Assembly (NCBI GenBank): GCA_003135315.1
Contig: PLBD01000394.1
Span: 1 to 12,542, forward strand
DNA from: Acidobacteriaceae bacterium
GTDB lineage: Bacteria; Acidobacteriota; Terriglobia; Terriglobales; Acidobacteriaceae
Reading direction: 5' to 3'
DNA: 12,542 nt
Numbering within the stretch: position 1 is the first letter of the stretch; every line of letters begins with the position of its first letter. The notes beneath the pieces are model-generated. The model was not told the DNA's origin and ran no database searches. It saw only the letters and a program-made list of their open reading frames with translations. This document shows, one piece after another, positions 6,516 through 12,535 of this stretch. The position numbers and the translations under genes are program-made.

Positions 6516-7500
6516 GAGTCAACACGCCATGTTCGCGCAGCCGAATCCGCTGGTCTTCAATAATGCTGGCCAGCGATTGTTCCAACGAAACCTTGGGCGT
6601 GTAACCGGTGAGGCGATTGACCTTGGAAATGTCCGGAACGCGCCGCATCATGTCTTCGAATCCCTCTTCATAAGCGGTGCTGTAGGGCACGAGCACGATC
6701 CGCGACTTCGAGCCAGTCATGTCCCTGATCGTCCTGGCCAAGTCCAGAATCGTGATCTCATGATTGCCGCCCACGTTGTACACCTGTCCGTTGGCGCCGG
6801 GATGGGCGGCGATGTCAACCAGGGCGTCCACGGCATCGCTGACATGGGTGAAGCAACGGCTCTGAGTACCGTCGCCGAACACGCGAATGTCGGCGCCGGT
6901 GAGCGCCTGGGTGACGAAATTCGGAATCACCATGCCGTAACGGCCTGTCTGCCGCGGGCCCACGGTGTTGAACAGGCGCGCGATGACCGTGGGAACCTTC
7001 CGCTCCCTCCAGTAAGCAATGGCCAGAAACTCGTCGATCGCCTTGGAGCAGGCGTAACTCCAACGGGACTTGCTGGTGGCACCCAGCACCAGATCATCGT
7101 CCTCGCGAAACGGGACCTGGTCCTGCTTGCCGTAAACCTCGGAGGTGGAGGTGATCAAGACGCGCTTGCGCTTGGTCTCCGCCAGCGACAAGACAATTTC
7201 GGTGCAGCGAATGTTCGTTTCGATGGTCCGCACCGGACTATCCAGGATCAATCGCACACCGACAGCGGCAGCCAGGTGGTAGATCACGTCGCAAAGGTCC
7301 ACCAACTCCGCCATGAGATGAGTATTGGTGACGCTATCGATGTGATAGACAAATTGAGGATGGAGTTTCAGGTGCTGAATGTTGGCGATGGAGCCGGTGG
7401 AGAGATCGTCGATGATGTAGACCTCGTCGCCCAGGGCGAGGTGCCGTTCGGCAAGATGCGAGCCGATAAACCCGGCTCCTCCGGTAATGAGAACCTTCAA
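6508..7500 (-). CDS. NAD-dependent nucleotide-sugar epimerase/dehydratase (extended SDR)
   Basis: A 330-residue extended short-chain dehydrogenase. The N-terminus has the NAD-binding GGAGFIGSH (7-15) and the acidic DDLSTG (31-36) at the end of strand 2. The catalytic set is Thr119 in TSTSEVYG (117-124) and Y149-x3-K153 in YACSKAIDE. RLFNTVGPRQTGRYGMVIP (175-193) and FGDGTQSRCFTHVSD are typical of enzymes acting on UDP- or GDP-sugars for polysaccharide synthesis (UDP-glucose 4-epimerase, UDP-glucuronate decarboxylase and relatives); I cannot choose between them. The start is TTG at 7500: it gives MKVLITGGAGF and has GGAGG (7507-7511) six bases upstream, whereas the upstream GTG (7518) has no such support. 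The stop codon lies within a palindrome. No other sugar genes are adjacent. Confidence 0.92.
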   Translation of the reverse strand: MKVLITGGAGFIGSHLAERHLALGDEVYIIDDLSTGSIANIQHLKLHPQFVYHIDSVTNTHLMAELVDLCDVIYHLAAAVGVRLILDSPVRTIETNIRCTEIVLSLAETKRKRVLITSTSEVYGKQDQVPFREDDDLVLGATSKSRWSYACSKAIDEFLAIAYWRERKVPTVIARLFNTVGPRQTGRYGMVIPNFVTQALTGADIRVFGDGTQSRCFTHVSDAVDALVDIAAHPGANGQVYNVGGNHEITILDLARTIRDMTGSKSRIVLVPYSTAYEEGFEDMMRRVPDISKVNRLTGYTPKVSLEQSLASIIEDQRIRLREHGVLTHA

Positions 7501-7506
7501 TACCTT

Positions 7507-7511
7507 CCTCC
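7507..7511 (-). promoter_or_regulatory. Shine-Dalgarno site that fixes the TTG start of the epimerase
   Basis: GGAGG on the minus strand, six bases before TTG 7500. It is the reason for preferring TTG over the GTG at 7518. Confidence 0.7.
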
Positions 7512-7596
7512 AAAGCACCTAGACTACTGGGTGACAAGCCAGAGCGCAAATTTTGCCGTCATGGCAACAGGCGATAACGCGCAAGCACCGAAGACA

Positions 7597-7610
7597 AGGG
7601 CTAAAGCCCT
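7597..7610. repeat. Hairpin with CTAAAG apex
   Basis: Perfect 6-bp arms AGGGCT/AGCCCT around a 2-base loop. It lies in the 245-base gap between the epimerase and LOG genes, next to the longer repeat at 7631-7661. Apart from these two repeats I see no gene or clear signal in that gap. Confidence 0.7.
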
Positions 7611-7630
7611 GGTGGTTGTTAAGACTCCTG

Positions 7631-7661
7631 CGGCACGGCTGAAGCCGTGCCCTGATACAAA
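7631..7661. repeat. 31-bp dispersed repeat with hairpin, copy 1
   Basis: Contains a perfect 9-bp hairpin GGCACGGCT/AGCCGTGCC (7632-7651) plus the flank CTGATACAAA. The full 31 bases recur exactly and in the same orientation at 8792-8822. It lies about 85 bases past the stop of the LOG gene on the minus strand. Confidence 0.85.
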
Positions 7662-7745
7662 CCTGCTAAACATACCAGGGGACAGCCATGGGGATACAAT
7701 GCGGCGTTCCTCCAGACTAAATGGACGGAGATCGCAGGCCGGGAG

Positions 7746-8645
7746 CTACGGTCTCGTTTTGGCAATGTCGGGCTCTTTGTCGCGCGTGACCTGGGGATCC
7801 AAGTGGTGGGTGGTCAGGTCCTGCCGTAGACATTCAAAGGCTTCCTCGGGCGTGTTCGCCCAGTGAAAGAGATCGAGGTCCTTGGGCGAAATCGTCCCGG
7901 CATCCACCAGCGCCTGGAAGTTGATTACCCGGTCCCAGTACTCCCTGCCATAAATCACCACGCACATGTGCTTGGCCAGTTTTTCCGTCTGCGCCAGGGT
8001 GAGCACTTCAAAAAGCTCGTCGAAGGTACCAAAACCTCCGGGAAAAACCACCAGCGCCTTCGCCAGGTAGGCGAACCACAGCTTGCGCATGAAGAAATAG
8101 TGAAACTCGAAGTTGAGGTCCGGAGTGATGTAGGGATTCGGCATCTGCTCGAAGGGCAGATTGATATTCATTCCGATGGTCTTGCCGCCAGCCTCGGACG
8201 CGCCCAGATTCGCGGCTTCCATGATCCCAGGACCACCGCCGGTGCAGATGACGAAACGATGGCGCGGCTGGCTGATGGACTGGGTCCACTGGGTAATGAG
8301 GAATGCGAGCCGGCGCGCGTCCTCGTAGTAGCGGGCCATCGCGACATCGGCCTTGGCCAGGCGGATTCGCTCCTGCTCCTCCGGGGGAGCCGGAGTTGCC
8401 GAACCGGGTTTGTCGAGCAGTTGCAACGACTGCTCGGCCTGCGAGCGGCTGTGGAAGCGCGCCGAGCCAAAGAAGACGATGGTGTCCTGGATGCGCTCGC
8501 GGCGGAAGCGGGCCAGGGGTTCCTGATATTCGGCGAGAATGCGCAGGCTGCGGCCGTCAGGCCCGTTGAGAAATTTCTTGTTCTCATAGGCCAGCGGCGC
8601 GCGGTTACGAGCAGGATGTTTGTCCTTCTTGTCTTTGTCAGCCAT
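7746..8645 (-). CDS. LOG-family (TIGR00730-like) Rossmann-fold protein, long form
   Basis: A 299-residue protein with the two family signatures: GGGPGIMEAAN (136-146) and PGGFGTFDE (202-210), plus the conserved MRK (186-188) whose Arg, with Glu210, forms the usual active site. LOG proteins split nucleoside 5'-monophosphates such as N6-modified AMP, releasing base and ribose 5-phosphate; in bacteria the physiological role is often unclear. Compared with the usual 180-200 residues it has a charged N-terminal extension (about 50 residues), an insert rich in Pro and Glu before the signatures (about 66-115) and a longer C-terminus; such long forms form a known subgroup. ATG start, with AGGA about 12 bases upstream. 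It stands between two repeat-filled gaps and shows no operon partner. Confidence 0.9.
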   Translation of the reverse strand: MADKDKKDKHPARNRAPLAYENKKFLNGPDGRSLRILAEYQEPLARFRRERIQDTIVFFGSARFHSRSQAEQSLQLLDKPGSATPAPPEEQERIRLAKADVAMARYYEDARRLAFLITQWTQSISQPRHRFVICTGGGPGIMEAANLGASEAGGKTIGMNINLPFEQMPNPYITPDLNFEFHYFFMRKLWFAYLAKALVVFPGGFGTFDELFEVLTLAQTEKLAKHMCVVIYGREYWDRVINFQALVDAGTISPKDLDLFHWANTPEEAFECLRQDLTTHHLDPQVTRDKEPDIAKTRP

Positions 8646-8713
8646 GCTGTGTGTAGTCCTAAGATGATGAACAGGCGAAGAACCGGCGGGTTATGATGGC
8701 CGATCAGTTCATG

Positions 8714-8725
8714 GATTCGCGAATC
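8714..8725. promoter_or_regulatory. Perfect 12-base dyad upstream of the LOG gene
   Basis: GATTCGCGAATC is self-complementary and lies 69 bases upstream of the LOG start, in the only non-repeat part of this gap. It could be an operator, but no promoter boxes beside it are convincing. Confidence 0.3.
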
Positions 8726-8753
8726 GAGCAATCGTTTTCAAAGCTGCCCTGCC

Positions 8754-8769
8754 GCCGGCTAAAGCCGGC
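8754..8769. repeat. Hairpin with CTAAAG apex
   Basis: Perfect 7-bp arms GCCGGCT/AGCCGGC around a 2-base loop, in the gap between the glyQ stop and the LOG gene, 22 bases from the 31-bp repeat. Confidence 0.75.
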
Positions 8770-8791
8770 TCGAACTAATACAGCGGCTCAT

Positions 8792-8822
8792 CGGCACGGC
8801 TGAAGCCGTGCCCTGATACAAA
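8792..8822. repeat. 31-bp dispersed repeat with hairpin, copy 2
   Basis: Identical over 31 bases to 7631-7661, with the 9-bp hairpin at 8793-8812. It begins 5 bases after the glyQ stop codon on the minus strand, so any glyQ transcript would carry the hairpin at its 3' end. No T-tract follows. Confidence 0.85.
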
Positions 8823-8827
8823 GCACT

Positions 8828-9877
8828 CTAGCCTTTCGCCACATCGGCAGCTAGCTGCCTCATGTTTTCCAATTCAGCGCACCTGGTCTCTGACAGTTTC
8901 TCCTCCGCCTTCTGCTGGTCGACGTAGGCCTTCGCCACTCCAACAGCCAGCGTGCGAATCCGAGCGATCACGCCCACGCGTTCGGTGACGCTGATGGCAC
9001 CACGCGCATCGAGAATGTTGAACAGGTGCGAACACTTCAGGCAAAGGTCGAAGGCGGCGAGCAAGGGAAAGCGGTGACGGTCGAAAGATCGCTCTTCGCT
9101 TTTCGCTGTTCGCTTTTCGCCAGAAGCGAGCTCCGACTGCGGTAATTTCGCTGAAGCCGCGTACTCATCCAGCAATGCCTGGCACTCGGCCTCATAAAGT
9201 TCGAGATGCTTCCAGGCCTTTTCGATATCGGCATGCTCGAAGTTGTAGACGGAGAACTGCTGCTCATCCTGTAAACGAATCTCGCCGTACTTCACGGGGC
9301 GACCATCGGGTTCGACCACCCAGGTGATGTCGTAAATCGAGTCCACATCCTGCAAGAACGCGGCGATGCGCTCCAGACCGTACGTTAGTTCGGCGGAGAT
9401 GGGATCCAGGTCGATGCCGCCGCACTGCTGGAAGTAGGTGAATTGCGTGATCTCGAGTCCATCCAGCATGACCTGCCAGCCAATGCCCCACGCGCCCAGG
9501 GTCGGCGACTCCCAGTTGTCTTCTTCGAACTTAATGTCATGCTTGCGGAGATCGATGCCGATGGCTTTCAGAGATTCGAGATAGAGGTCCTGCACATTCG
9601 CCGGCGGCGGCTTCAGGATGACCTGAAACTGCATGTGTTTGAATAGACGGTTTGGGTTCTCGCCGTAACGGCCATCAGCCGGCCGCCGCGAGGGCTGCAC
9701 ATAGCCGACGCGATACGGTTTAGGACCGAGCACGCGCAGGAAGGTTTCGGGCGCCATGGTGCCGGCACCGACCTCGACGTCATAGGGTTGCTGCAAGACG
9801 CAGCCGTTTTCGGCCCAGAAGGTTTGCAGGCGCAGGACCAGTTGTTGAAACGTCAGCGGATTTTGCGAAGAAGACAA
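8828..9877 (-). CDS. glyQ: Glycyl-tRNA synthetase alpha subunit
   Basis: Class II aminoacyl-tRNA synthetase chain that, with the beta chain GlyS, charges tRNA-Gly in an alpha2-beta2 enzyme. The 349-residue product shows the near-invariant block from GAGTMAPETFLRVLGP (37-52) through YVQPSRRPADGRYGENPNR (59-77), then GWQVMLDGLEITQFTYFQQ (133-151), ELTYGLERIA (163-172) and LDARGAISVTER (289-300). The usual length is about 290-310; the excess includes a charged insert at about 240-268 encoded partly by a short DNA repeat. The start is TTG (9877), which matches the normal N-terminus (TFQQLVLRLQTFWAENGC) and has GGGGA upstream. recO lies upstream across a 451-base gap. No glyS follows; the next gene is the LOG protein. 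Confidence 0.96.
   Translation of the reverse strand: MSSSQNPLTFQQLVLRLQTFWAENGCVLQQPYDVEVGAGTMAPETFLRVLGPKPYRVGYVQPSRRPADGRYGENPNRLFKHMQFQVILKPPPANVQDLYLESLKAIGIDLRKHDIKFEEDNWESPTLGAWGIGWQVMLDGLEITQFTYFQQCGGIDLDPISAELTYGLERIAAFLQDVDSIYDITWVVEPDGRPVKYGEIRLQDEQQFSVYNFEHADIEKAWKHLELYEAECQALLDEYAASAKLPQSELASGEKRTAKSEERSFDRHRFPLLAAFDLCLKCSHLFNILDARGAISVTERVGVIARIRTLAVGVAKAYVDQQKAEEKLSETRCAELENMRQLAADVAKG
9095..9120. repeat. Short direct repeat inside glyQ insert
   Basis: The 12-mer TTCGCTTTTCGC occurs at 9095-9106 and again at 9109-9120, a 14-base period. On the minus strand it encodes the charged residues around 253-262 of GlyQ, in the part that most GlyQ proteins lack. Confidence 0.7.
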
Positions 9878-9897
9878 AGGGTTCGTCCCCGTTACCT

Positions 9898-10068
9898 CGG
9901 CGGGACTGAAGTCCCGCCGATTTTGTGCCGTCCCTAAAGGACTCGGATCAAATTTCGTACTTTACCCAGGGCTTCCGCCCTGGGCTATTATTGTTCCGCC
10001 CTGCGGGCTGGATCCTTCTTATCCCACTGCAGATTCGCAATTCGAGTTCCCGCAAAACAAACTTTGAA
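9898..10068 (+). repeat. Composite multi-hairpin element, copy A
   Basis: Starts with a perfect 10-bp hairpin CGGCGGGACT/AGTCCCGCCG (9898-9919), then TGTGCCG, a hairpin GTCC/GGAC (9930-9942), the TACCCAG...CTGGGCTA hairpin (9963-9987, arms CCCAGGGC/GCCCTGGG, loop TTCC), a small GCCC-TGC-GGGC hairpin (9998-10008), and a tail CCGCAAAACAAACTTT (10050-10065) like that of the other copies. It lies directly upstream of glyQ; its first hairpin ends 20 bases before the TTG start and may belong to the glyQ leader. Confidence 0.75.
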
Positions 10069-10095
10069 GCTACGGCTAATCCTTCGTCTGCGGAA

Positions 10096-10272
10096 CGGGA
10101 CTGCAATCCCGCCGATCCTGTGCCGCCCCTGAAGGGGCTCAGAGCCGTTTCTTGCCGCTACCCAGCACTCCGCTTCGCTTCGTGCTGGGCTAGACTGACT
10201 CCGCGCCTACGGCGCTCGTTTCCCGGGAGTCCAACTCCCCTGCCGAAAACCAAGGTTTGTTTTCAGGCAGAC
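10096..10272 (+). repeat. Composite multi-hairpin element, copy B
   Basis: Head-to-tail with copy A after 27 bases. Parts in order: CGGGA/TCCCG (10096-10111), TGTGCCG, GCCCCT-GA-AGGGGC (10125-10138), the TACCCAG...CTGGGCTA hairpin (10159-10192, arms CCCAGCAC/GTGCTGGG, 13-base loop), GCGCC-TAC-GGCGC (10203-10215), GGGAGT-CCA-ACTCCC (10225-10239), and CTGCCGAAAAC paired with GTTTTC-A-GGCAG (10240-10270, 11 bp with one bulge). A and B together occupy most of the 451-base gap between recO and glyQ, where I see no gene. Confidence 0.75.
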
Positions 10273-10328
10273 TCTAAGAACTGATTTCCTGACCAAGTAA
10301 CCCCCAGGTAAAGGCCGCTCTCTTACCA

Positions 10329-11066
10329 TCACAACTTCGCCAGCATGCTGGCGGTTACCAGCTTCCTCTCGATGTGGCGCTCGATGATCTGCGTCAGAAA
10401 CTTTCGCAAGTCGGAGTGCTGCGCCGCGGTCCAGGAATCACCGGCAAAGCTCTCGACAGAAGAGCGAAACATCTGCGCAGCCAGGGCGCGTGATTCCGGC
10501 GCCAGTTGCGATGAAGCAAGCCGCTTATGCTGCGAGCACATCAAGCCGTCGGCCAGCACATGGTAGTAGGCCTTGTCGCCGTTCAGCGTCGCGCCGCACG
10601 CGAGGCATTCTCCCATCCCCGGCAAAAATCCCACCAGCCGCACCAGCCACAGTTGAAAATACGTCAACGGCATCCAGATCGGCCCTGTCCGCAACTGATG
10701 CAGCACGGAAACCGCCAGCCGGAAGATCGCGTCGTTGGCCTCGCGGTCGGGCAGCAACTCGTCAAGCGTCTCCGCCACATGCTCCAGCGCGACCACGCGT
10801 GGATAATCGACCGTCTCCGACAGCGGCGATTCCAGAATGTCGCAGGAGTCCAGCCGCGCCAGTTCCTGGCCTTCGCGATCGTCGTAGTACAAGCGAACCA
10901 GCGTCAGCGGCTCCAACGCCCCGCCGAAGCGGCGCTTCGACTTCTTGGCCGAACGCGCAACCCCTTTGACCTTGCCCTCGGCGCGGGTGAACAACGTCAC
11001 CAGCAGATCAGCCTCGCGCAGCGGATAGGTTCGCAACACGATCGCTTCCGACTGCTTCAGTGACAT
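10329..11066 (-). CDS. recO: DNA repair protein RecO
   Basis: Recombination mediator that binds DNA and, with RecR, helps load RecA during gap repair; cytoplasmic. The 245-residue protein begins with the N-terminal OB-fold (about 1-80), marked by SEAIVLRTYPLREADLLVTLFTRAEGKVKGVARSAKK, then an all-helical domain. The treble zinc finger has C-x2-C (CLAC) and C-x2-H (CSQH) around residues 154-180, as in many bacterial RecO proteins. Length is normal. The start is ATG at 11066; no Shine-Dalgarno is visible, but a good promoter lies just upstream. glyQ follows on the same strand after the repeat-filled gap, a partial match to the recO-glyQ-glyS order of many bacteria. Confidence 0.95.
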   Translation of the reverse strand: MSLKQSEAIVLRTYPLREADLLVTLFTRAEGKVKGVARSAKKSKRRFGGALEPLTLVRLYYDDREGQELARLDSCDILESPLSETVDYPRVVALEHVAETLDELLPDREANDAIFRLAVSVLHQLRTGPIWMPLTYFQLWLVRLVGFLPGMGECLACGATLNGDKAYYHVLADGLMCSQHKRLASSQLAPESRALAAQMFRSSVESFAGDSWTAAQHSDLRKFLTQIIERHIERKLVTASMLAKL

Positions 11067-11096
11067 GGAGATTCACGCGGGCGCCGCCAAGGTTCG

Positions 11097-11125
11097 ATTC
11101 TAATGGGAGGGGTTGGGATGTGCAA
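11097..11125 (-). promoter_or_regulatory. Probable sigma-70 promoter of recO
   Basis: On the minus strand TTGCAC (11125-11120) and TAGAAT (11102-11097) are spaced by 17 bases. The implied start near 11090 gives a leader of about 24 bases before the recO ATG. Confidence 0.5.
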
Positions 11126-11182
11126 AGCGCGGGAAGGTCAGGCGGTGGGTCGCTATGAAAGCAGCGGTCGGACGCGGGCCAG

Positions 11183-11267
11183 TGTCGCCGCTCCGCGGCT
11201 CGTCCCTGTTTCCACTTGACCGCGGGCTTACGCCCGCGGCTAACACAAATGTCGCCGCTGCGCGGCT
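11183..11267. repeat. Hairpin cluster upstream of recO
   Basis: Two near-identical 18-base copies of TGTCGCCGCTnCGCGGCT (11183-11200 and 11250-11267), each a 5-bp hairpin GCCGC/GCGGC, flank a perfect 8-bp hairpin CCGCGGGC-TTAC-GCCCGCGG (11220-11239) that ends in GGCTA like the large hairpin of the composite elements. They fill much of the gap between the lysozyme-like gene and recO, where I see no gene. Confidence 0.7.
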
Positions 11268-11352
11268 GGAGACCGGGCAAACCTGGCGGCGTCTGTTCCA
11301 AGGCAAAATTCAATTGTCAGTTGTGACAGTCCCTGAAGGCCAGCTCTACCAG

Positions 11353-12384
11353 TCAGCTTCGAGCCGTATGGTGTGCAGACGATTTTTTGTGGGTGACGCT
11401 TGCCGTCTTCATGGTAGGTGCGCCGCGCCTGCGATGGTAGGGATGGACCTGCGCTCGCACCTTGCGCTCGGCTGCCCAGGGATCACGGTCGTAATTGGGA
11501 TCGAACATGGCGATCACGGCGACAGCGCGAGTGCTGTAGCGCCGGGCCCAGTCGCTCTGAATCAACATGCTTTGCACGTTCTTCCAGTGCTGGGCGTCGG
11601 TTTCCGTTTCTCCAGGCAGCAGCGATGCATCGCGATAAGCGGGATCGTCATTGATGGCGCCGAGGAAGTGGGTGAACTCTTCGAGATTCACGCCCATCTG
11701 AAAGACGAGTTGGCTGAGCGCCATCTGCTGAGGGCCGGTCAACTGGTCAAACTGACGGCAATAGGCCCGCGCGTTGTGCACCGCCTGGATGGCAGAGATG
11801 CGCAGGAGCTGCGTGGCCTCTTCTTCGGTCAGGTCCGGCGTGAGGTCGTGGGTCCGAATCTTGCGCTGGAAATTTCGCTTCTTCCATGCGGCAAGGTCTT
11901 CGTCGAACTGGTTGAGTATGGCCTGAAGTCTCTGCGAATCAAGCCCGGCGGCCTGCCAAAGCTGCGCGCTGGAAGGCTCGAGGAAGGGAGTGGGATTCAA
12001 TGGATCGCTCTGGGGATGCTCCCTGGCAGGAAGATCGAGGCTGAAACCAGCGCCAATCAGCGGACGGCTGGTTTTGGGATCGGGATAGGCGGCCAGCACC
12101 CACCCTTCATGCTCGTTGTCGCGCAGCGTGCTCATCAAGCTCCGGAGGTTGAACTTGACGTCGGCGTCCTTGAAGTCGAGCAGCGGCTGGATTGGGGACG
12201 AGACGCGCGGCGTGATGGCAAACAGCAGCTTGGACTGGTTTTCCAGGGGAAGATTCTGGGGGGCCAGTGGAAACGATTGTCTGCCGGCAGGCGACGGTGC
12301 CGTTTGTCCCGACGCCAGTTGCCCCGCGATCAGCGTCGCGGCAGCCAGTGCGACAGCCGGAATTAATCGTCGTGTGAGCGTCAT
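11353..12384 (-). CDS. Secreted protein resembling T4-type (GH24) lysozyme, altered active site
   Basis: A 343-residue protein with a signal peptide (1-27, cleavage near ASGQ). E93-G-x5-Y100-x-D102 has the exact spacing of the T4 lysozyme segment with catalytic Glu11 and Asp20, followed by LIGAGF (109-114) where T4 has TIGIGH. After an insert of roughly 60 residues, the rest fits the lysozyme C-lobe: LTEEEATQLL (185-194), LTGPQQMALSQLVFQMGV (215-232), FTHFLGAI, SDWARRYSTRAVAVIAMF (277-294). This would cut or bind peptidoglycan outside the membrane. The catalytic Thr of T4 is Leu here and the His is Phe, so activity is uncertain. A basic, His-rich tail follows. The ATG at 12384 (GGGA close upstream) is preferred; an ATG at 12402 is the alternative. 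Family call is by motif reading only. Confidence 0.7.
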   Translation of the reverse strand: MTLTRRLIPAVALAAATLIAGQLASGQTAPSPAGRQSFPLAPQNLPLENQSKLLFAITPRVSSPIQPLLDFKDADVKFNLRSLMSTLRDNEHEGWVLAAYPDPKTSRPLIGAGFSLDLPAREHPQSDPLNPTPFLEPSSAQLWQAAGLDSQRLQAILNQFDEDLAAWKKRNFQRKIRTHDLTPDLTEEEATQLLRISAIQAVHNARAYCRQFDQLTGPQQMALSQLVFQMGVNLEEFTHFLGAINDDPAYRDASLLPGETETDAQHWKNVQSMLIQSDWARRYSTRAVAVIAMFDPNYDRDPWAAERKVRAQVHPYHRRRGAPTMKTASVTHKKSSAHHTARS

Positions 12385-12484
12385 CTTCCCAGCACAGCTC
12401 ATTTGGCAGCTACTGTGGAATACACAATAACCGAAAATCGCGACGTTATGAATAGTTATGTTGGTACGATTTGGTTCGCAGCAC

Positions 12485-12535
12485 CGACGGTGATCCGTCG
12501 CAGTCTCCCGGGTCTCGAACCCCGCGAGACCCGGG
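12485..12535. repeat. Two hairpins at the right edge
   Basis: CGACGG-TGAT-CCGTCG (12485-12500) is followed by a perfect 11-bp hairpin with arms CCCGGGTCTCG and CGAGACCCGGG (12507-12517 and 12525-12535, 7-base loop). They lie about 100 bases upstream of the lysozyme-like gene; between them and the gene is an AT-rich stretch (12420-12475) likely to hold its promoter, though no boxes are convincing. Confidence 0.65.

Noticed and set aside
7519..7560. Promoter for the epimerase (TTGCGC, 17 bases, TAGTCT on the minus strand)
   Set aside because: Both boxes match the consensus too poorly to support a call.
6514..7866. 450-codon plus-strand open frame opposite the epimerase gene
   Set aside because: It is antisense to a gene with full catalytic motifs, shows no recognisable domain and runs on through intergenic repeats; high GC makes such frames common.
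9925..10284. 119-codon open frame in the recO-glyQ gap
   Set aside because: It lies wholly in composite elements A and B; its residues follow the repeat hairpins rather than any protein pattern.
11113..12366. 417-codon plus-strand open frame opposite the lysozyme-like gene
   Set aside because: The minus-strand product has a signal peptide and family motifs; the plus-strand one starts in repeat DNA and has none.
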